From Tridacna crocea (taxonomy: Eukaryota > Mollusca > Bivalvia > Cardiida > Cardiidae): a stretch of 64,000 bases of DNA. The notes under the pieces were generated by a model. The model made no database searches. It was not told the origin of the DNA and saw nothing but the letters and a program-made list of their open reading frames with translations. Made by a program: the position numbers and the translations under genes. Location of the stretch: NCBI GenBank assembly GCA_943736015.1, contig OX031061.1, forward strand, positions 59,340,192 to 59,404,191, in the 5' to 3' direction. The stretch's first letter is position 1; every line of letters starts with the position of its first letter. This document shows positions 12,878-24,899 of the stretch, piece after piece.

Positions 12878-13198
12878 AGAACACAAATGACTGCGGCACA
12901 CTGACAGTCTCTCGGCCTGCTATCCATGGAAAGTATGTATTATTAACATTTATTCCAAAACGCCCTGTAGACGACGAAACAATGGTGGAATGGAAATACA
13001 GGTCTACCTTTCCTTTTTCCTGGGGAGACAGGGATATAAGTAATTCATCGAAGTACATCCTATCGTCAAGAAATGCATCATACACGATGGATCTCTACTG
13101 CGATAAGGACGAAGTCAATAAAAGAAAATATTCAGCAACACTCATCACGTCAAAAGAGGAATGTACAAGCATATGGATAGAAATCTCTGTCCTTGATG
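12878..13198 (+). CDS. IgSF receptor, Ig-like domain exon 1
   Basis: This is a 321 bp exon between a TGTCTCTTTCAG acceptor and a G|GTATGT donor, phase 1 on both sides, as is usual for Ig-domain exons. It encodes about 107 residues with cysteines in DCGTL, LYCDK and EECTS, a tryptophan in VEWKY, and possible N-glycosylation sites NSS and NAS. It fits a divergent extracellular Ig-like domain; the typical DxGxYxC signature is not obvious. Its last base G joins the first two bases of the exon at 14593 to restore an alanine codon. It is the first confident exon of the receptor, and the upstream signal peptide is not located. Confidence 0.75.
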
Positions 13199-13261
13199 GT
13201 ATGTAAGAACTCATACGTGAGGTCAAGTATAACAACACGGGTAATTCAAATTTAGTGTTAC

Positions 13262-14290
13262 CGTAACTCCACTTACTTCTGTGATAACTTGGTAGAAATC
13301 TAGCCTAGCTGCTGCCTTTGTACTGAGAAGTATAGCTTCACCTTGGTTCTGAATTGTGGCCATTTGGCAACATCTTGGGCTCATCGTGGGTTTTCTCTCA
13401 TTGATTTTATGTTTATCGTAATTTTAGCATATGGAAAACTTGGCAGGCTGTCATCCTTCTTTGACATCCATATAGCTTCTAAATTGTATCCATGTTTGTG
13501 CTGCCTAACTCATGAACAGATTTAGAGGACATGGAGTTGGCGCACGCCACCTTAAATTCCACTGAATATGTTACAATATTAATTTCTTCAAATATCTACG
13601 GATGTTCGCTTATCATTTCAATTTTCATTGTTTGGTTCTAATTTACTAGTTTGCTGCGCGTAAGTACCTCCATAACGACGTCTATGTCGCTTAGTGTTCC
13701 TAAAATGGTACACTAGCAGCATCCTAGCTTCAATTTGCAGCTCCCTATGAGATAAAGTTTCACCTAGCCTGGTCTTACTTGTCGAGTCTTAGTGTCAACT
13801 CAGCAGCACAGAAATTCTTTCTTGGTGACAGTTTTGTAGCTCCCTATCTATATGTACCTACTTCATTAATGATACTGTTGCAGCTCTACAGCTTTACAAT
13901 ACTGTGACCTTTGATCTTTGTTTCAATTTAAGCACTATCCTATATTTTCTCTGGTGACAAGCCGGTAGCACCTCCATTTATTATACATGTTGATACTAGA
14001 TTGTATCTTATCGACAATCTGGCAGCATCCTGGTCCAAACAGTGGGCTCCTATAGTGATTACTCAAAAGTCCTCTAGCTCCGCCTCAGTGCTACCCAACA
14101 GCTTTGCAGGGCCTTTGCTTCAAATTTGATTCCTCCTGTTGTGAAAATCTGTTACGATCCTAGTGGTTCCTTTATGTCACCTTACTGACAGCCTGGCAGC
14201 TATTTAGCTGTATCTATATGACTCTTGAGAAACAGTATTCCATTTCCTTAACATCTACTGTAGTTGCAACATGGCAGCAGCTTAACTTCA
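13262..14290. repeat. Strongly decayed minisatellite in intron
   Basis: Phrases such as GGCAGCATCCT, TAGCTCC, TCTGTGGTGACA and CAACTTGGTAG recur with many changes at irregular spacing of about 50-70 bp. They suggest an old tandem array within the intron. The ORFs in this stretch (13343-13525, 14264-14458) are not supported. Confidence 0.4.
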
Positions 14291-14592
14291 TTTTGTTGCT
14301 ATCTCAATGGTAACTTGAAAGCAAGCTATCTTGATGCTGTCCTGTCGAAAATTGTGGTCTTTACGAGACGTTTATCAAAAAAATATTCACCTAAAAAGCT
14401 TTCTTTACCTCGTTATAAAAAAGCCTTACTTTATATCCCCCGTAGATTACAGAAATAGCCCCATTATCACAAAGAATTTTATTCGGTACTTACAGAAAAG
14501 CTTCTATATCTCCCCCAGGCGTAGACGCAAATTTCCTTCTTCTGATAAGTGTTTTGGGAAGGTTATGCGTTGAAATATCTTTTTTTTTCCAG

Positions 14593-14919
14593 CTCCAGCT
14601 GTATGCGGTATTCTATACATTGAAACAAAACAGATCAAACCGAATAACGAAGTGGTGTTGAAATACTACGCACCACCTGTAGTCCTATCAGACAAACAGT
14701 ATATTCGACAAGTTAGGCTTAAACATGACTATTGTAGGGAGCCGTTAGGATGCCCAGTTAACCAAACCTGGTACACAGAGGAGTATAGAGAACGTAACTC
14801 AGTATATGTGTACACAATGAGGAATTTTACACCGGACATGGGAGGGCACTATCTCATTCAATGCACGAATAGGTCACGCAACAACAGAGCGACAAACGCT
14901 GTCAAGCTTATCATACCAG
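14593..14919 (+). CDS. IgSF receptor, Ig-like domain exon 2
   Basis: A 327 bp exon with a T-rich acceptor (TTTTTTTTCCAG) and donor CCAG|GTCAGA, phase 1 to phase 1, about 109 residues. Near its end MGGHYLIQC resembles the DxGxYxC motif around the second Ig cysteine. Other cysteines lie in AVCGI, DYCRE and LGCPV, and a tryptophan in QTWYT. Possible N-glycosylation sites are NQT, NFT and NRS. It encodes an extracellular Ig-like domain. The frame joins directly to exons 1 and 3. Ligand and exact Ig subtype cannot be read from the sequence. Confidence 0.85.
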
Positions 14920-15216
14920 GTCAGAGTTCAATCTTAGTAATTGTTCTCATCTTTGTTTTTATGCCTAAATATAAGCTACATCTAATATAAGCTAGACTGG
15001 CAAAAGGGGATTTGATGGATCCACATGATCCAAGGTATCAAGAAAGCCCTTACATACTTATGGATCTATATCTCCCTATTTTAAACAACCGACGTAATCG
15101 TAAGATAAACTGGTCTGCGTCTATACAGAAAATCGACCGATAGCGAAAAGTTTCCGCACAAGTCAACCTGCACGGACTGCACAGATTAACCTGGGCCGAT
15201 ACTATTCAAAGATATA

Positions 15217-15445
15217 TTAATCAATTACCACACAATCCCTACTTTAGACGACCCTAAGAAAGAAGCCTTTAGAAAACATCGTGGGAAAAGGAGAAAATGC
15301 TGGTAACCAGCATTATCTCCTTTTAACACAATGTTTTCTACCCTTCACAAAACAAATTTTCAATTCTCAGTCACTTTTATTTTGTCGTCTGCAAAGGCTT
15401 TCGATTTGGGCAAACCTAAATTTTTGTCGTTTGGTAATGAGTTAA
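15217..15445 (+). mobile_element. TTAA-bounded hairpin MITE, full copy
   Basis: 229 bp from TTAA to TTAA. The left end reads TTAATCAATTACCACACAAT and the right end GTCGTTTGGTAATGAGTTAA. The internal palindrome GAGAAAATGCTGGTAACC/AGCATTATCTCC is nearly intact. The identical length to the copy at 7524 argues for a defined element. It sits in the intron between Ig exons 2 and 3. Confidence 0.75.
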
Positions 15446-17239
15446 ACCCTATTTTCACAGTGCTTTGCTCATATATAGCCAGATCACACATATTGAGACA
15501 CAAATATTGTTTACACAGTTAACCAGTATAGTGTAAAACGGTGTAAAGCATCACAATAGAAAATGGGCGAAGCTCAGTGAAAGTAAGATTTTATTCCTTA
15601 AAATCTAATCATAAAACATTATACAAAAAAGCAGCCGTTGCATAAAGATGGGTACGGTTTCGTCTTAAATCTAGAATCTGTCTGAATTATGGAGAAGAAT
15701 GGTTCTTTGACATGCACACAATTTACCCACAACAAGAAGCATGGACTGCGCAAGCTGACAGGAGTCGATGCTTTTTTGCAGATGCATTAATCCACCCTTT
15801 TACAGAACATGGTCCAGATTACAATGAACCTCTTGTGAAAATGTTACCGGTGATGTTCCCTTGATGTGAAAAATTTCGCTCTTTCACCAGAAAATATTCT
15901 CCTTGTCGTAACCTGATACTGAATTGATTATTTTAAATTTAGTAATGAATAAGCTTGAAATCATATGACTTATACGAATACGATTTAGATAAAAACTTGC
16001 ACTTCGTAAGTATCTTTCTTTTTTCAAATTTTTTACCATACAATGGCCCTAGGGGTGAAAACTTTTGAGAAAGCTGCGAGAAAATGTAATATGCTGGAAA
16101 CCAGTATTTTCTCCTACTTTTTCCTGCATTGGTTCTACAATTCCTTTCACGGATACCACCATTCAGCTACGTTCAATCTGGAAATGCTTTCAGTATGGAC
16201 TTCTCTAAACTATTTCACCTGAAACATTAACGATGTATATGACAAATATTCGCGCGCATTCTACAGCGCATGTATTTTTGTCGTGGATATTGAATCAAAA
16301 GTACTCCTATGTATTTTTTGCACATCATGGCAATATTATTGGTGCACAGACACACGTAGCATTTACTTTGGGTAGTATTGGTAATGAGGACAAAATCACG
16401 AAACTATCAAAATGCTGATGACACGGCGTCACAAACACACACACACGCACAAAAAGAATAAAAAAACGTGCAGAAAATTTAAAGCCGTGGAAGTATACAT
16501 GTAATTGTTTTAACTTTGAAAGTTATTGTTAGAAAACAAGAAATCGCATCTGTTGAGTAATTTCTCCCTTTCCCACTGTGTCTGCTGAACTTATAACGTA
16601 TTTTCTATCCTTGAAAAAGCAACTTCCACAGCGACTTCCAACCTTGTTTTCTAACAAAATAAGCACAAATAGATGTTTGGAATTATAAACATAGTGATAG
16701 TCGAAATTTTAAGGAAAATCTGTCCATTGAAAAGTGCTTAGTGGAAATTTTAAGGGCTTTCCGTTGAAAAGTGCTTATTTATTTGTTATTAACCGATCAA
16801 TTTATCTTCCCTCAATGGTCTATGTGTAACATGCATATTTGTGCATTAACCATGCTCAAACCAGGCTTTGTATACATTTTTTGTGCAAAAATATATGAAT
16901 TTTCATCAAAATGATGTGTATTTTCATGTTTTTCCTGTTATTTTCCTGTTGAACTGCCTGGCAATGTAAGACGCTTTTAACCAAATATCAGCTGGGTTTT
17001 GGTGCGGTATATACCTTTTTCCGAGGCAAATTTCTCAGAAACGAGTACGGTGACCTATATCTTTTTAACTGTAATCCCCTAGTGACATGATGAACGGAAA
17101 GTTTGTTTTTTTAAACCTGTTCGTTAGAAAAGTTGTCATATACGTCGTTAAATGACACATGATAGATTCGTGAAACGGGCAACATGGAGTACGGACAGTA
17201 AGAGTTGTGGTTGTTTTACTTTTGTAATTTTATCAACAG
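15446..17239. other. Intron, no supported exon
   Basis: The intron contains a degraded hairpin copy near 16065-16140 and a CA-rich patch near 16433-16450. The text GAAAAGTGCTTA is repeated at 16728-16742 and 16760-16775. The ORF at 16233-16418 is not supported. Confidence 0.5.
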
Positions 17240-17551
17240 ATCCTCCTAGTAGCCCCACGTTCCTCAACACCATGGATATAGACGGATGTGAAAGTTGTAT
17301 ACCTGTTGAGAGCAGAACCTATGCTGACATTGAATGCCAAGTCCTAGGAGGAGGAAAATTTCCAGTGTCTGTCAAAATCATCATTGCTGGAGAAGAAATT
17401 GCGAAATGTCAACTAGATAATCCATCCCACACGAGTTGTAAAAAGTCAGAATACATTTTAAGCAGTCTGCATTTAACAGAAATCCGCTGCGAGGCAGTAA
17501 ATGAGGCCATTAGTGACCCGCTCTCAACGTCGACCAAGTTATACGTTGTTG
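17240..17551 (+). CDS. IgSF receptor, Ig-like domain exon 3
   Basis: A 312 bp exon after TTTTATCAACAG and before G|GTAGGT, phase 1 to phase 1, about 104 residues. It starts DPPSSPTF, an opening shared with Ig exon 6 (DPPTLS) and common at the start of Ig domains. Cysteine-rich: GCESCIP, IECQV, KCQLD, TSCKK and IRCEAVN; the last resembles the strand F region of an Ig fold. The high cysteine number suggests extra disulfides. It joins the exons at 14593 and 19870 without a frame change. Confidence 0.8.
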
Positions 17552-17599
17552 GTAGGTATGGTGACATTGTTCTCAACGTTACTCTGTTCTTTTTCGCTT

Positions 17600-17825
17600 G
17601 ATTCCCACCCGGTTTAGCATGAAACCCATGAGGTTATAAGTTCGAATCGCCAGTAGGGCCAGTTTCTTTCCTAGAATTGATAATCGACATTGTGACAGGA
17701 TTCATTCTTCACTCGTCACTGATCGATGTTTCGACGATGGTTATATGAGAGAGCAGCGAATGGCTTAAAAATAATAATGCGTCGACGCAATATAACTGAA
17801 ATAATGCTGAAAGTGGTTCTAAATT
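17600..17825 (+). repeat. SINE-like element
   Basis: A B-box-like GGTTATAAGTTCGAATCG near 17630-17650 is followed by the body seen in other copies: GATTCATTCTTCACTCG, GTTTCGACGATGGTTAT, GAGAGCAGCGAATGGCTT and a tail ATAACTGAAATAATGCTGAA. It is a tRNA-derived SINE relict in the intron. Confidence 0.6.
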
Positions 17826-19869
17826 TTTTTCAAATGTAAATCAAAACAGCTGAGTGTGGTTGACTGCAAAAATATCGTTTTGTTAGTGTTCATAAGTTAC
17901 AAAAATGACTGATCAAAACTTGGGTTCTTCGTAAACTGTAACCATGAAGAAATGTAAATGTATTGCTACGTTTGGATAATTTTTAATGGTATTTAACATA
18001 CTTATCAAGCTCTGCTCATGCAAAACAGGGGTTTAAAGGTGGGTATTTAGAATTTTTACATCTCACCAAATTAAAAAAAAAAAAAAAATATATATATCAC
18101 TGAAATTTATATGAAAAATAATACAAATCATCAATGATTAAGACTTATGAAATTAAAAGAAAAAAAAATGGTGTTCCCTTAAAAGGCTACGTAGCATCTT
18201 AGGGTATTTTTAGATTTTGCGCCAAAAATCAATAAAGCATTGTGGGAATGTCAAGTGACTGGCACGTGACTAATAACGCTTTAATTCCATTACATAACAA
18301 ACATGACTTGTTAATATTTTCCATAATGTCTTCTTCGGACGCGATGTTTGAAACTTCGTCTTTGTATTCCTGTATGTAAATGAGATTATTAATCATCTAA
18401 AAATAGAACCTGTCTCCCGTTGGTGTCCACCTGGGCCGTAGTAAATCTCTAATTTCTTGTGTTGTCGGATGGTTCTCAACTACTGCGGTTTTATGAACGC
18501 AAATTAAAAGGCCTTGGGAGTATAAGGATGATTTTTTTGCATCTTTATAAAATTTTCGTCGCAAAATCTAAAGGGCCACATTTAATGGATCTCCTTTATT
18601 CATAATACAAGGCAAGTCTTTATATAATTGTGGATCCAAAACATCCATTTTTTTTCTCTTTACGTGGGGTGCCAATGTAACGGTTCTGACACAAACCCCC
18701 CTGAGGCGATGATTGAACTCTAAACCTCCATGACCCAAGGCGAACGTTCTACCATGTCTTTACAAAAGCGACCTCTTTAGCAAGGCTGTATAAGTGTCCT
18801 CTTATACAAGCACAAGCTATACATTTATATTTATCTGTGGGAAAGACCAGTATACCACAGTGGTACGAAAGGAATAACAATGGACAGAAAAAAAGGCATT
18901 TAAAAGAAGGAATACTGATCCAGAAATAAGTAATAGTTCGACCGATTGGCTGCAAGGTGGAAAACAGTTTTAAGACACTATCAACAGTAATACAGTGACA
19001 GAATGGCGACAAAAGACATCAAAGCCCCAGATACCATCAAATGTCCAAATGACGTCATGTCGTCCATGAAAGAAATTTCATTTAAAAATGGTGGTATGAG
19101 AATAGTCACAAAATGTAGAAGGCATCAATTTCACGTCAAATTTCTTGATAAAGGCAAAAGGCGAAATACATTTCTAAATTTTGTGCTTAGATTTAAATTT
19201 TCCGTTTACAGTAGGTGAAACGATAACAATACATAATTCTATTAATGTGGAATTATCAGATCTGGCATGAGGTAATATCTTAGATAAAATTCTATTAAAC
19301 GTGTTTACAAAAAATTGTTATTTGCGAGCCCTTGGTGTGCTTAATAGCATTTTTTCGACGAGATTAACAAAATTCTTCCTAAAATAAGACAACGTATGTC
19401 AAATTCTTATCACAAAACTTTCTACAAGGAATTGTAGCTCATGGCGTGTTAAACATGGGGTTACACGCGTATGTGTATTGTTTACATGAAGCCTGTTTGT
19501 TTCTTTGGCAGATTTGTAAATAACAAACAAAAATAATTCTAAATATATATATATTTTCATATAAAGGTTTTGTCTTAAATACTAAGATACTAAGATGTAG
19601 AACTTTGACACAATTATCAGTTCTGATATTTAATTTCACAGAGATATCTTCTTCGGGAATGCCTTAGAAATGAGGCGTGTAATAACAGCGCATTGTTTAA
19701 ACATGGTACTATTTTCTTATCTCACATATGTGTATGACAAGAAAATTCGTAACGGCTGGCTTACACTGAAAACAAGGGGATAATGTGATAAATTCAGATC
19801 TCCAATAAAGTCGAATTCAATGTATTGGCAGAGAAAATACATTTAGAAATGATTCTGTTTTGTTCATAG
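17826..19869. other. Intron, no supported exon
   Basis: It contains an A-run followed by (TA)n near 18070-18099. A tRNA-like antisense segment lies near 18700-18770 (complement carries GAGTTCAATCATC as a B-box-like block). The ORF at 19003-19218 contains IKCPND and VTKCRRH but lacks a usable phase 1 donor and is not called. Confidence 0.45.
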
Positions 19870-20145
19870 AGAAGCCGTGGGGTCCAGCCTTGATTCTCCT
19901 TCACCAGTCAGAAAGAAATGTAAACATTTACTGTTACAACCGGAGAGGCCGTCCTGCACCAGAACTTACAATGCTAATCGACGGAAACCCTGTAAATACC
20001 ACTAATGTAGCAAAAGGAGACCATGTAAAACATATTAAACTGACTTACCTGGAAAGAGATTGGAATGGTGCGAAAATAGAGTGTTGTATGCATCATCTGT
20101 ATTTTACAGAGCCGAAATGCTCAGGGAAAAAAATTTACTATCTCT
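19870..20145 (+). CDS. IgSF receptor, Ig-like domain exon 4
   Basis: A 276 bp exon after TTTTGTTCATAG and before a strong donor T|GTAAGT, phase 1 to phase 1, about 92 residues. NVNIYCYNRRGRPAPEL resembles the strand B-C region of an Ig domain, with Cys followed by GRPAPE as in many I-set and C2-type domains. The second cysteine lies in AKIECCMHH. One possible N-glycosylation site is NTT. Extracellular. The split codon at the next junction becomes TTT, so the frame continues. Confidence 0.8.
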
Positions 20146-20412
20146 GTAAGTAATTCTCCAACATTGTTCTCCCAGAACACTAGAATGTGTAATCTATCCT
20201 TGTTTATTCAAGATAATTAGGTTAAAATCATGCTGACTTTCAGAGGGTTGCTTTTTGGTAATTCTGGTAACTAGCATTCATTCGTTTTACTACAATGTTT
20301 CTATATTCACTGATCTTTCAAAGGCAAAATCCATCACTTAAGCCTTATTTGTTTTATTATCAGCAATTGCTTCCGATTTGTACGACTCTAAAAGTTATTA
20401 TACGGTAGATAT

Positions 20413-20601
20413 TTAACCTTTTACTCCATAGATACTGATTTCTGAGCATTGCTTGTAGGAGTCGAGCAATTTCACCTTTTGCCATAATGTTTTCTACACT
20501 ATCAAAAGGTGTCATATACACATAAGAAACGGCTTCATCCTTGCTGTTGTTTAGGGTCAATTAGAGATACCATAAAAATGCCTTATGGGGTAAAGGGTTA
20601 A
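20413..20601 (-). mobile_element. TTAA-bounded hairpin MITE, second subfamily, shortened
   Basis: The ends are TTAACCTTTTACTCCATAG on the left and GGGGTAAAGGGTTAA on the right. The inside matches, in opposite orientation, the full copy at 58155-58383: GAGCAATTTCACCTTTTGCC, GTGTCATATACACATAAG and GCTTCATCCTTGCTG. One half of the hairpin is missing, so the copy is about 40 bp short. Confidence 0.6.
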
Positions 20602-20954
20602 CTCACTATTAAACTCACATTTTACCCGACGGCAAATATCCAGACTGGTTCAAATTGAAAGCATTTGCAGACAAGAAATAGTGTTGCTCGAGTGATGGGA
20701 GCTTACCTATAAAAGGTTAGAAAACAATTTCGAAAAAGAACATGAGCGTTACCGGCAATTTCTCCATTTCCAATACAGTTTCAAAATCTCTGTTTACTAG
20801 GATCGTTAAAACCTGGGAAAAGACTGACATAGGGTAAATGATATGAAAACATTTTAAAATCCTTGCGGCAACAGCATTAAATTGACTTTTTTTTTCAGCA
20901 ATTTATCGTTTTAGCAGTATTTTTTAATAATTTTGAAATACACCATTTGCTGCT

Positions 20955-20983
20955 AGAGATAGAGAGAGAGAGAGAGAGAGAGA
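20955..20983. repeat. (AG)n microsatellite
   Basis: An AG dinucleotide run upstream of Ig exon 5, within the intron. Confidence 0.9.
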
Positions 20984-21038
20984 TTTGCACAAGATTATGA
21001 GTTCAATATTTATCAGTGATTTATGTTCATTTTCTCAG

Positions 21039-21353
21039 TTTCGCCTGCGTCAGTGAATTTAACGGTGTCCAACCTAGAACCTACCGGTAGAGGAAGATTT
21101 CAACAGACTTTACGATGTACGGTTATTAACGCCAATCCAGCATGCGGTGTAAAATGGAATCATTCCGAAGGAGCTAATGTAACCATCAGGCCAGAAGAGA
21201 TAACAAGACCAGCAGGACAAGGAGGGTATACCACTGTGTCAGAACTATTAGTGAATGGAGGTACGGAAATTGATGGATGGGAAATAGAATGTCAGCCTGT
21301 CTGTGACGAATTTGAGACGAATGATACATCCACACATACAATACGTATCCCAT
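21039..21353 (+). CDS. IgSF receptor, Ig-like domain exon 5
   Basis: A 315 bp exon after CATTTTCTCAG and before CCCAT|GTAAGA, phase 1 to phase 1, about 105 residues. It opens VSPASVNLTVS. The strand B cysteine is in QTLRCTV, an early tryptophan in GVKWNHS, and the late cysteines in WEIECQPVC. Extra cysteine at NPACG. Possible N-glycosylation sites are NLT, NHS, NVT and NDT. It fits an extracellular Ig-like domain. The next exon follows only about 310 bp later. Confidence 0.85.
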
Positions 21354-21665
21354 GTAAGAAAGAAATATTTTTTATTCCTTCAAATGAAATTAATGCACCA
21401 TTTCCATGTAATTCTGGGACAAAAACGTGGCTCTTATGGTACGACAGTTGGACTTTTTTGCAAATTTGTTTCATGGTGTAAAGTTTTGTTAAGCAACTTT
21501 TTGCACAAGACAAATTTAAAAAGGTACCTTCAAAACACTGTTTCGTGCCATGTAAGAAATCCTTGTACCATCTATAGCGCTTTCGAAATGGACGCTGACA
21601 GGTGCTTTCAATTCGAAGGATTTTGTCATTTGTCGCCAAATCTAGAGTTGATTGTCCTATTTCAG

Positions 21666-21944
21666 ACCCGCCCACGTTGTCAATCAACACATCTGGTCAG
21701 AACAGCTGGAGAGCTGGGGAAACAGTAATGTTTGCTTGCAGTGTAAACAGTTACTCTCCGGCCAATGTCACGTGGTACACCTCGCAGAACCAATCACTAG
21801 ACAGCTTTGATTGCGGTGGAGGAGCTGTCTGTTTGCAATTCGATCGAATACAGGAAGAAGATGCCGGTACTTTTGTTTGCAAAGCGGCCACGGAATATTT
21901 TGATACGGCGGTCAAAAGTATAAAACTAAATATTAAATCGACAG
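21666..21944 (+). CDS. IgSF receptor, Ig-like domain exon 6 (membrane-proximal)
   Basis: A 279 bp exon after GTCCTATTTCAG and before ACAG|GTATGA, phase 1 to phase 1, about 93 residues. It is the most canonical Ig domain in the window: the first Cys in VMFACSV, Trp in NVTWYTS, and EEDAGTFVCKA around the second Cys, which is the DxGxFxC signature. Two further cysteines (FDCGG, AVCLQ) could form an extra disulfide. Possible N-glycosylation sites are NTS, NVT and NQS. It is directly followed by the transmembrane exon and so should lie next to the membrane. Confidence 0.9.
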
Positions 21945-22454
21945 GTATGAAATTAACACTTTAGCTGTTTAACGCCATTTTTGGAAATTTGAGGACAATG
22001 TAGACCAAGATTAGTCTGCACAAAACGTGCAGTCTGATCTTGAAACTACACTGTCCGATTAGGAGACACTTTTCCACAAAACTACATTTAAATCAGCAAA
22101 CTTCGTATACTATCTGCTTAAAAGTTTCATTTTACTTAACTCTTTACCAAACAATCCCTGGTTTTTACGACCCTGAGAAAGAAGTCTTTTGAAAACACTG
22201 TGGGAAAATGCTCGTACTACATGTCTTTTAACGGACGTAAAGTTTATTTTTGAATTTCACTGTTCGTAGTCATTAAAAAAAAATAAACGCCCAAGCAACT
22301 TAACTTTAGGCAAGTCAGTGCTTCATCCAAAGAACTCACAACATGCAAGAAATACACGAGTAGGTGAACTGCAACTCTGATATGACTGAGATACTACTGA
22401 CGCTAGCGTACTTTCTATCAACTTACATGTATTTCACAAACCTTATCTTATCAG

Positions 22455-22604
22455 ACACAGATAAAAACATCTCTGAGGCAAGGGAGAAAACTCTACCATG
22501 GACATATATTGGTATAGGTGTTGCAGGAACGGGAGTTGTCGTTCTTATAATTCTGACCATTTTGGCATTACAGAGAAGAAGAAATACGGATAGACGTAAA
22601 ACAG
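22455..22604 (+). CDS. IgSF receptor, transmembrane exon
   Basis: A 150 bp exon after CTTATCTTATCAG and before ACAG|GTTGGT, phase 1 to phase 1, 50 residues. A short stalk (DTDKNISEAREKTLPW) leads to a hydrophobic segment YIGIGVAGTGVVVLIILTIL, followed by the positive stop-transfer stretch QRRRNTDRRKT. This predicts a type I single-pass membrane protein with the tail inside the cell. Its final G completes the first codon of each of the three downstream tail exons (33203, 45320, 50305), so any of them could be joined. Confidence 0.9.
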
Positions 22605-22795
22605 GTTGGTTATGGTTAAAGTCTAAGTACTGATAGTACTAAAAACCTGCGAGCTGGCAATTAATTATTTGATGACGTTTTAAGCAACAATTGATTCGAG
22701 AAAGAATTCCTTGAAACCATATATCATGAAGATGCATATTTGTTGGGACCGCACTGCACACATGATTCTCATTTAGCAAAAGGATGAAAGTCCAT

Positions 22796-24100
22796 TTTTA
22801 TATGCCCGAAGGGTCGTATTATATTATACCCCCGGTCGTCCGTCCGTCCGTCTGTCAGTCCGTTAGCAATTTCTTGTGTGTGCAACTCCCCCTACAGTTT
22901 TCATCGGAATTATTTGAAACTTGCCACAATAAATCTCCATGATGTCTAGTTGTGCACTTGGGTCTTAGAATTTTGATGGCTGTTCTAAAATCATCTGCCC
23001 TTGATTTCTGAAAATAACCACCTTTTCACTTTGAATTTTTTGTTCAGGCCTTAACTTCCATACCATAAAAGGTATCAAGTTGAAACTGCATACACTGATA
23101 GAACACATTATGGAGAAGTGCAGTGCCCATGAACCATAACCCTGTGACCTTTATTTTTTGAGTTATTGGCCTTTGTTAATTTTCAGTTTGAATTTTTGTC
23201 CAGGCCATAACTTCCAAATTATAAAAAAAGATATTAACCTGGAACTTCATACGCTGATAGAACACATTATGGAGAAGTGCAGTGCACATGAACCATAACT
23301 CTGTCCCCTTCATTTTTTGAGTTATTGCCCTTTGTTAGTTTTCAGTTTGATTTTTGTCCAGGCCATAACTTCCAAACTATAAAAGCTATTAACTTGGAAC
23401 TTCATACACTGATAGAACCTATTATGGAGAAGTGCAGTGCCAATGAAATATAACCCTTCCACATTTATTTTTTGAGTTACTGCCCTTTAGTAATTTGCAC
23501 TTTTAATTTTTTGTCCAGGCCATAACTTCCAAACTATATAAGGTATTAAGTTGAAACTACATACACTGATAGAACACATTATGGAGAAGTGCAGTGCCCA
23601 TGAACTATAACTCTGTGACCTTTATTTTTTGAGTTATTGCCCCTTTGTTAATTTTTAGTTTTAATTTTTGTCCAGGCCATAACTTCTAAACTTTAAAACC
23701 TATCATTTTGAAACTTCAAAGACTTATAGAACATATTATGAATAAGTGCACTGCACAAGAACCATAACTCTGCCATCCTTCTTTTTGAGTTATTGCCCTT
23801 TGTTAGTTTTCTCATTGAATTTTCGTCTGTGCCATAATTTCTAAAATATAAAAGCTATGATATTGAACCTTTCAAAGACTGATAGAACACCTTGTGGAGA
23901 ACAGCAATTCACAAAATTTGTAACTGTGCCACCCTTCTTTTTTTAGTTATTGCCCTTAGTTATTGCCCTTTAATATTTTTCACATATCATGGAGATTAAC
24001 TACTCTTCATTCATGGCCCTTCCGTCTTTTCAACTCATTTCACTGACAAGCCCCTTCGGGAGTATATGTGCCGCTTTGCGAAGCTCTTGTTCTTTTTTAA
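22796..24100 (+). repeat. Tandem-core element, family B
   Basis: The head TATATGCCCGAAGGGTCG with CCGTCCGTCCGTCTGTCAG is followed by about six units of roughly 155-160 bp. Unit landmarks are AGGCCATAACTTCCAAA, ATAGAACACATTATGGAGAA, GTGCAGTGCCCATGAAC and TTTTGAGTTATTGCCCTTTG. The tail reads CCCCTTCGGGAGTATATG and GCGAAGCTCTTGTTCT. Head CCCGAAGGG and tail CCCTTCGGG are inverted relative to each other. No coding potential. It fills the intron after the transmembrane exon. Confidence 0.75.
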
Positions 24101-24899
24101 TTTAATTTTATTCACTAAAAATGTTCAATACAGTAGATCTTTTCTCACACATTAAACAACATGAAATCTGAAAAAAAATATGGAATTCCTTGCAAGATCA
24201 TTTACTAGATGATTTGCACAAGTAAATTTAAAGGACAAAAAATTGGACTAATCCAAATCCAAAGCATTTGCAAACACAATTTACATATGAGCTAAATATA
24301 ATTAGGGTTTGCTAGGGTAATTTCTAAGGCCTTCTTTGCAAAGATGGTGAAAACTTGGGGGAAATGAGGTAAAGCATATTGACTTTCTTAAACATAATTT
24401 TGACAGTATTAGACAGTATTAGATGCATGCCACAAAACAAAATTTGTATGTTTGAAACAAAAGGGCCCTGAAGGGCCTGAAATCCTCTACTGGCAGAAAT
24501 TTTGCTTTTATGCTAGCATACATTATGAAATCATGATGCAAAAAGAAAAGTAGTAAAATCAGTTTGAAGGAAAGCACTTATAAACAAGAAATGGAAATTT
24601 TCAACGTTGAATCGCTACTTTTCTCATACTGTTTGTCAGATTTTTTTTCAAAGTCGATAGGGTTCCAGCTATTGCAAGTTTCTGAAAATATTGTTAGAAA
24701 AGAGGAAAATGTTGTTTTCTAGTGTTTACTCATTTTTCTTCAAAGTATTCAAGTCTGCCCCTTCTAAGTCGGAAAAGTAAGAACCTAGCTGATACAGACT
24801 TCACTCTACCACACAACAGAATTTGTCCAAATTCAAACTGTACATTTAGACTAGTTGTCCTTTTCCAACAATATTTAAAAGCATACAGACTTTTAAGTC

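Noticed and set aside
19003..19218. Possible extra Ig exon between domains 3 and 4
   Set aside because: Has two cysteines but no phase 1 donor compatible with the neighbouring exons and no Ig signature.
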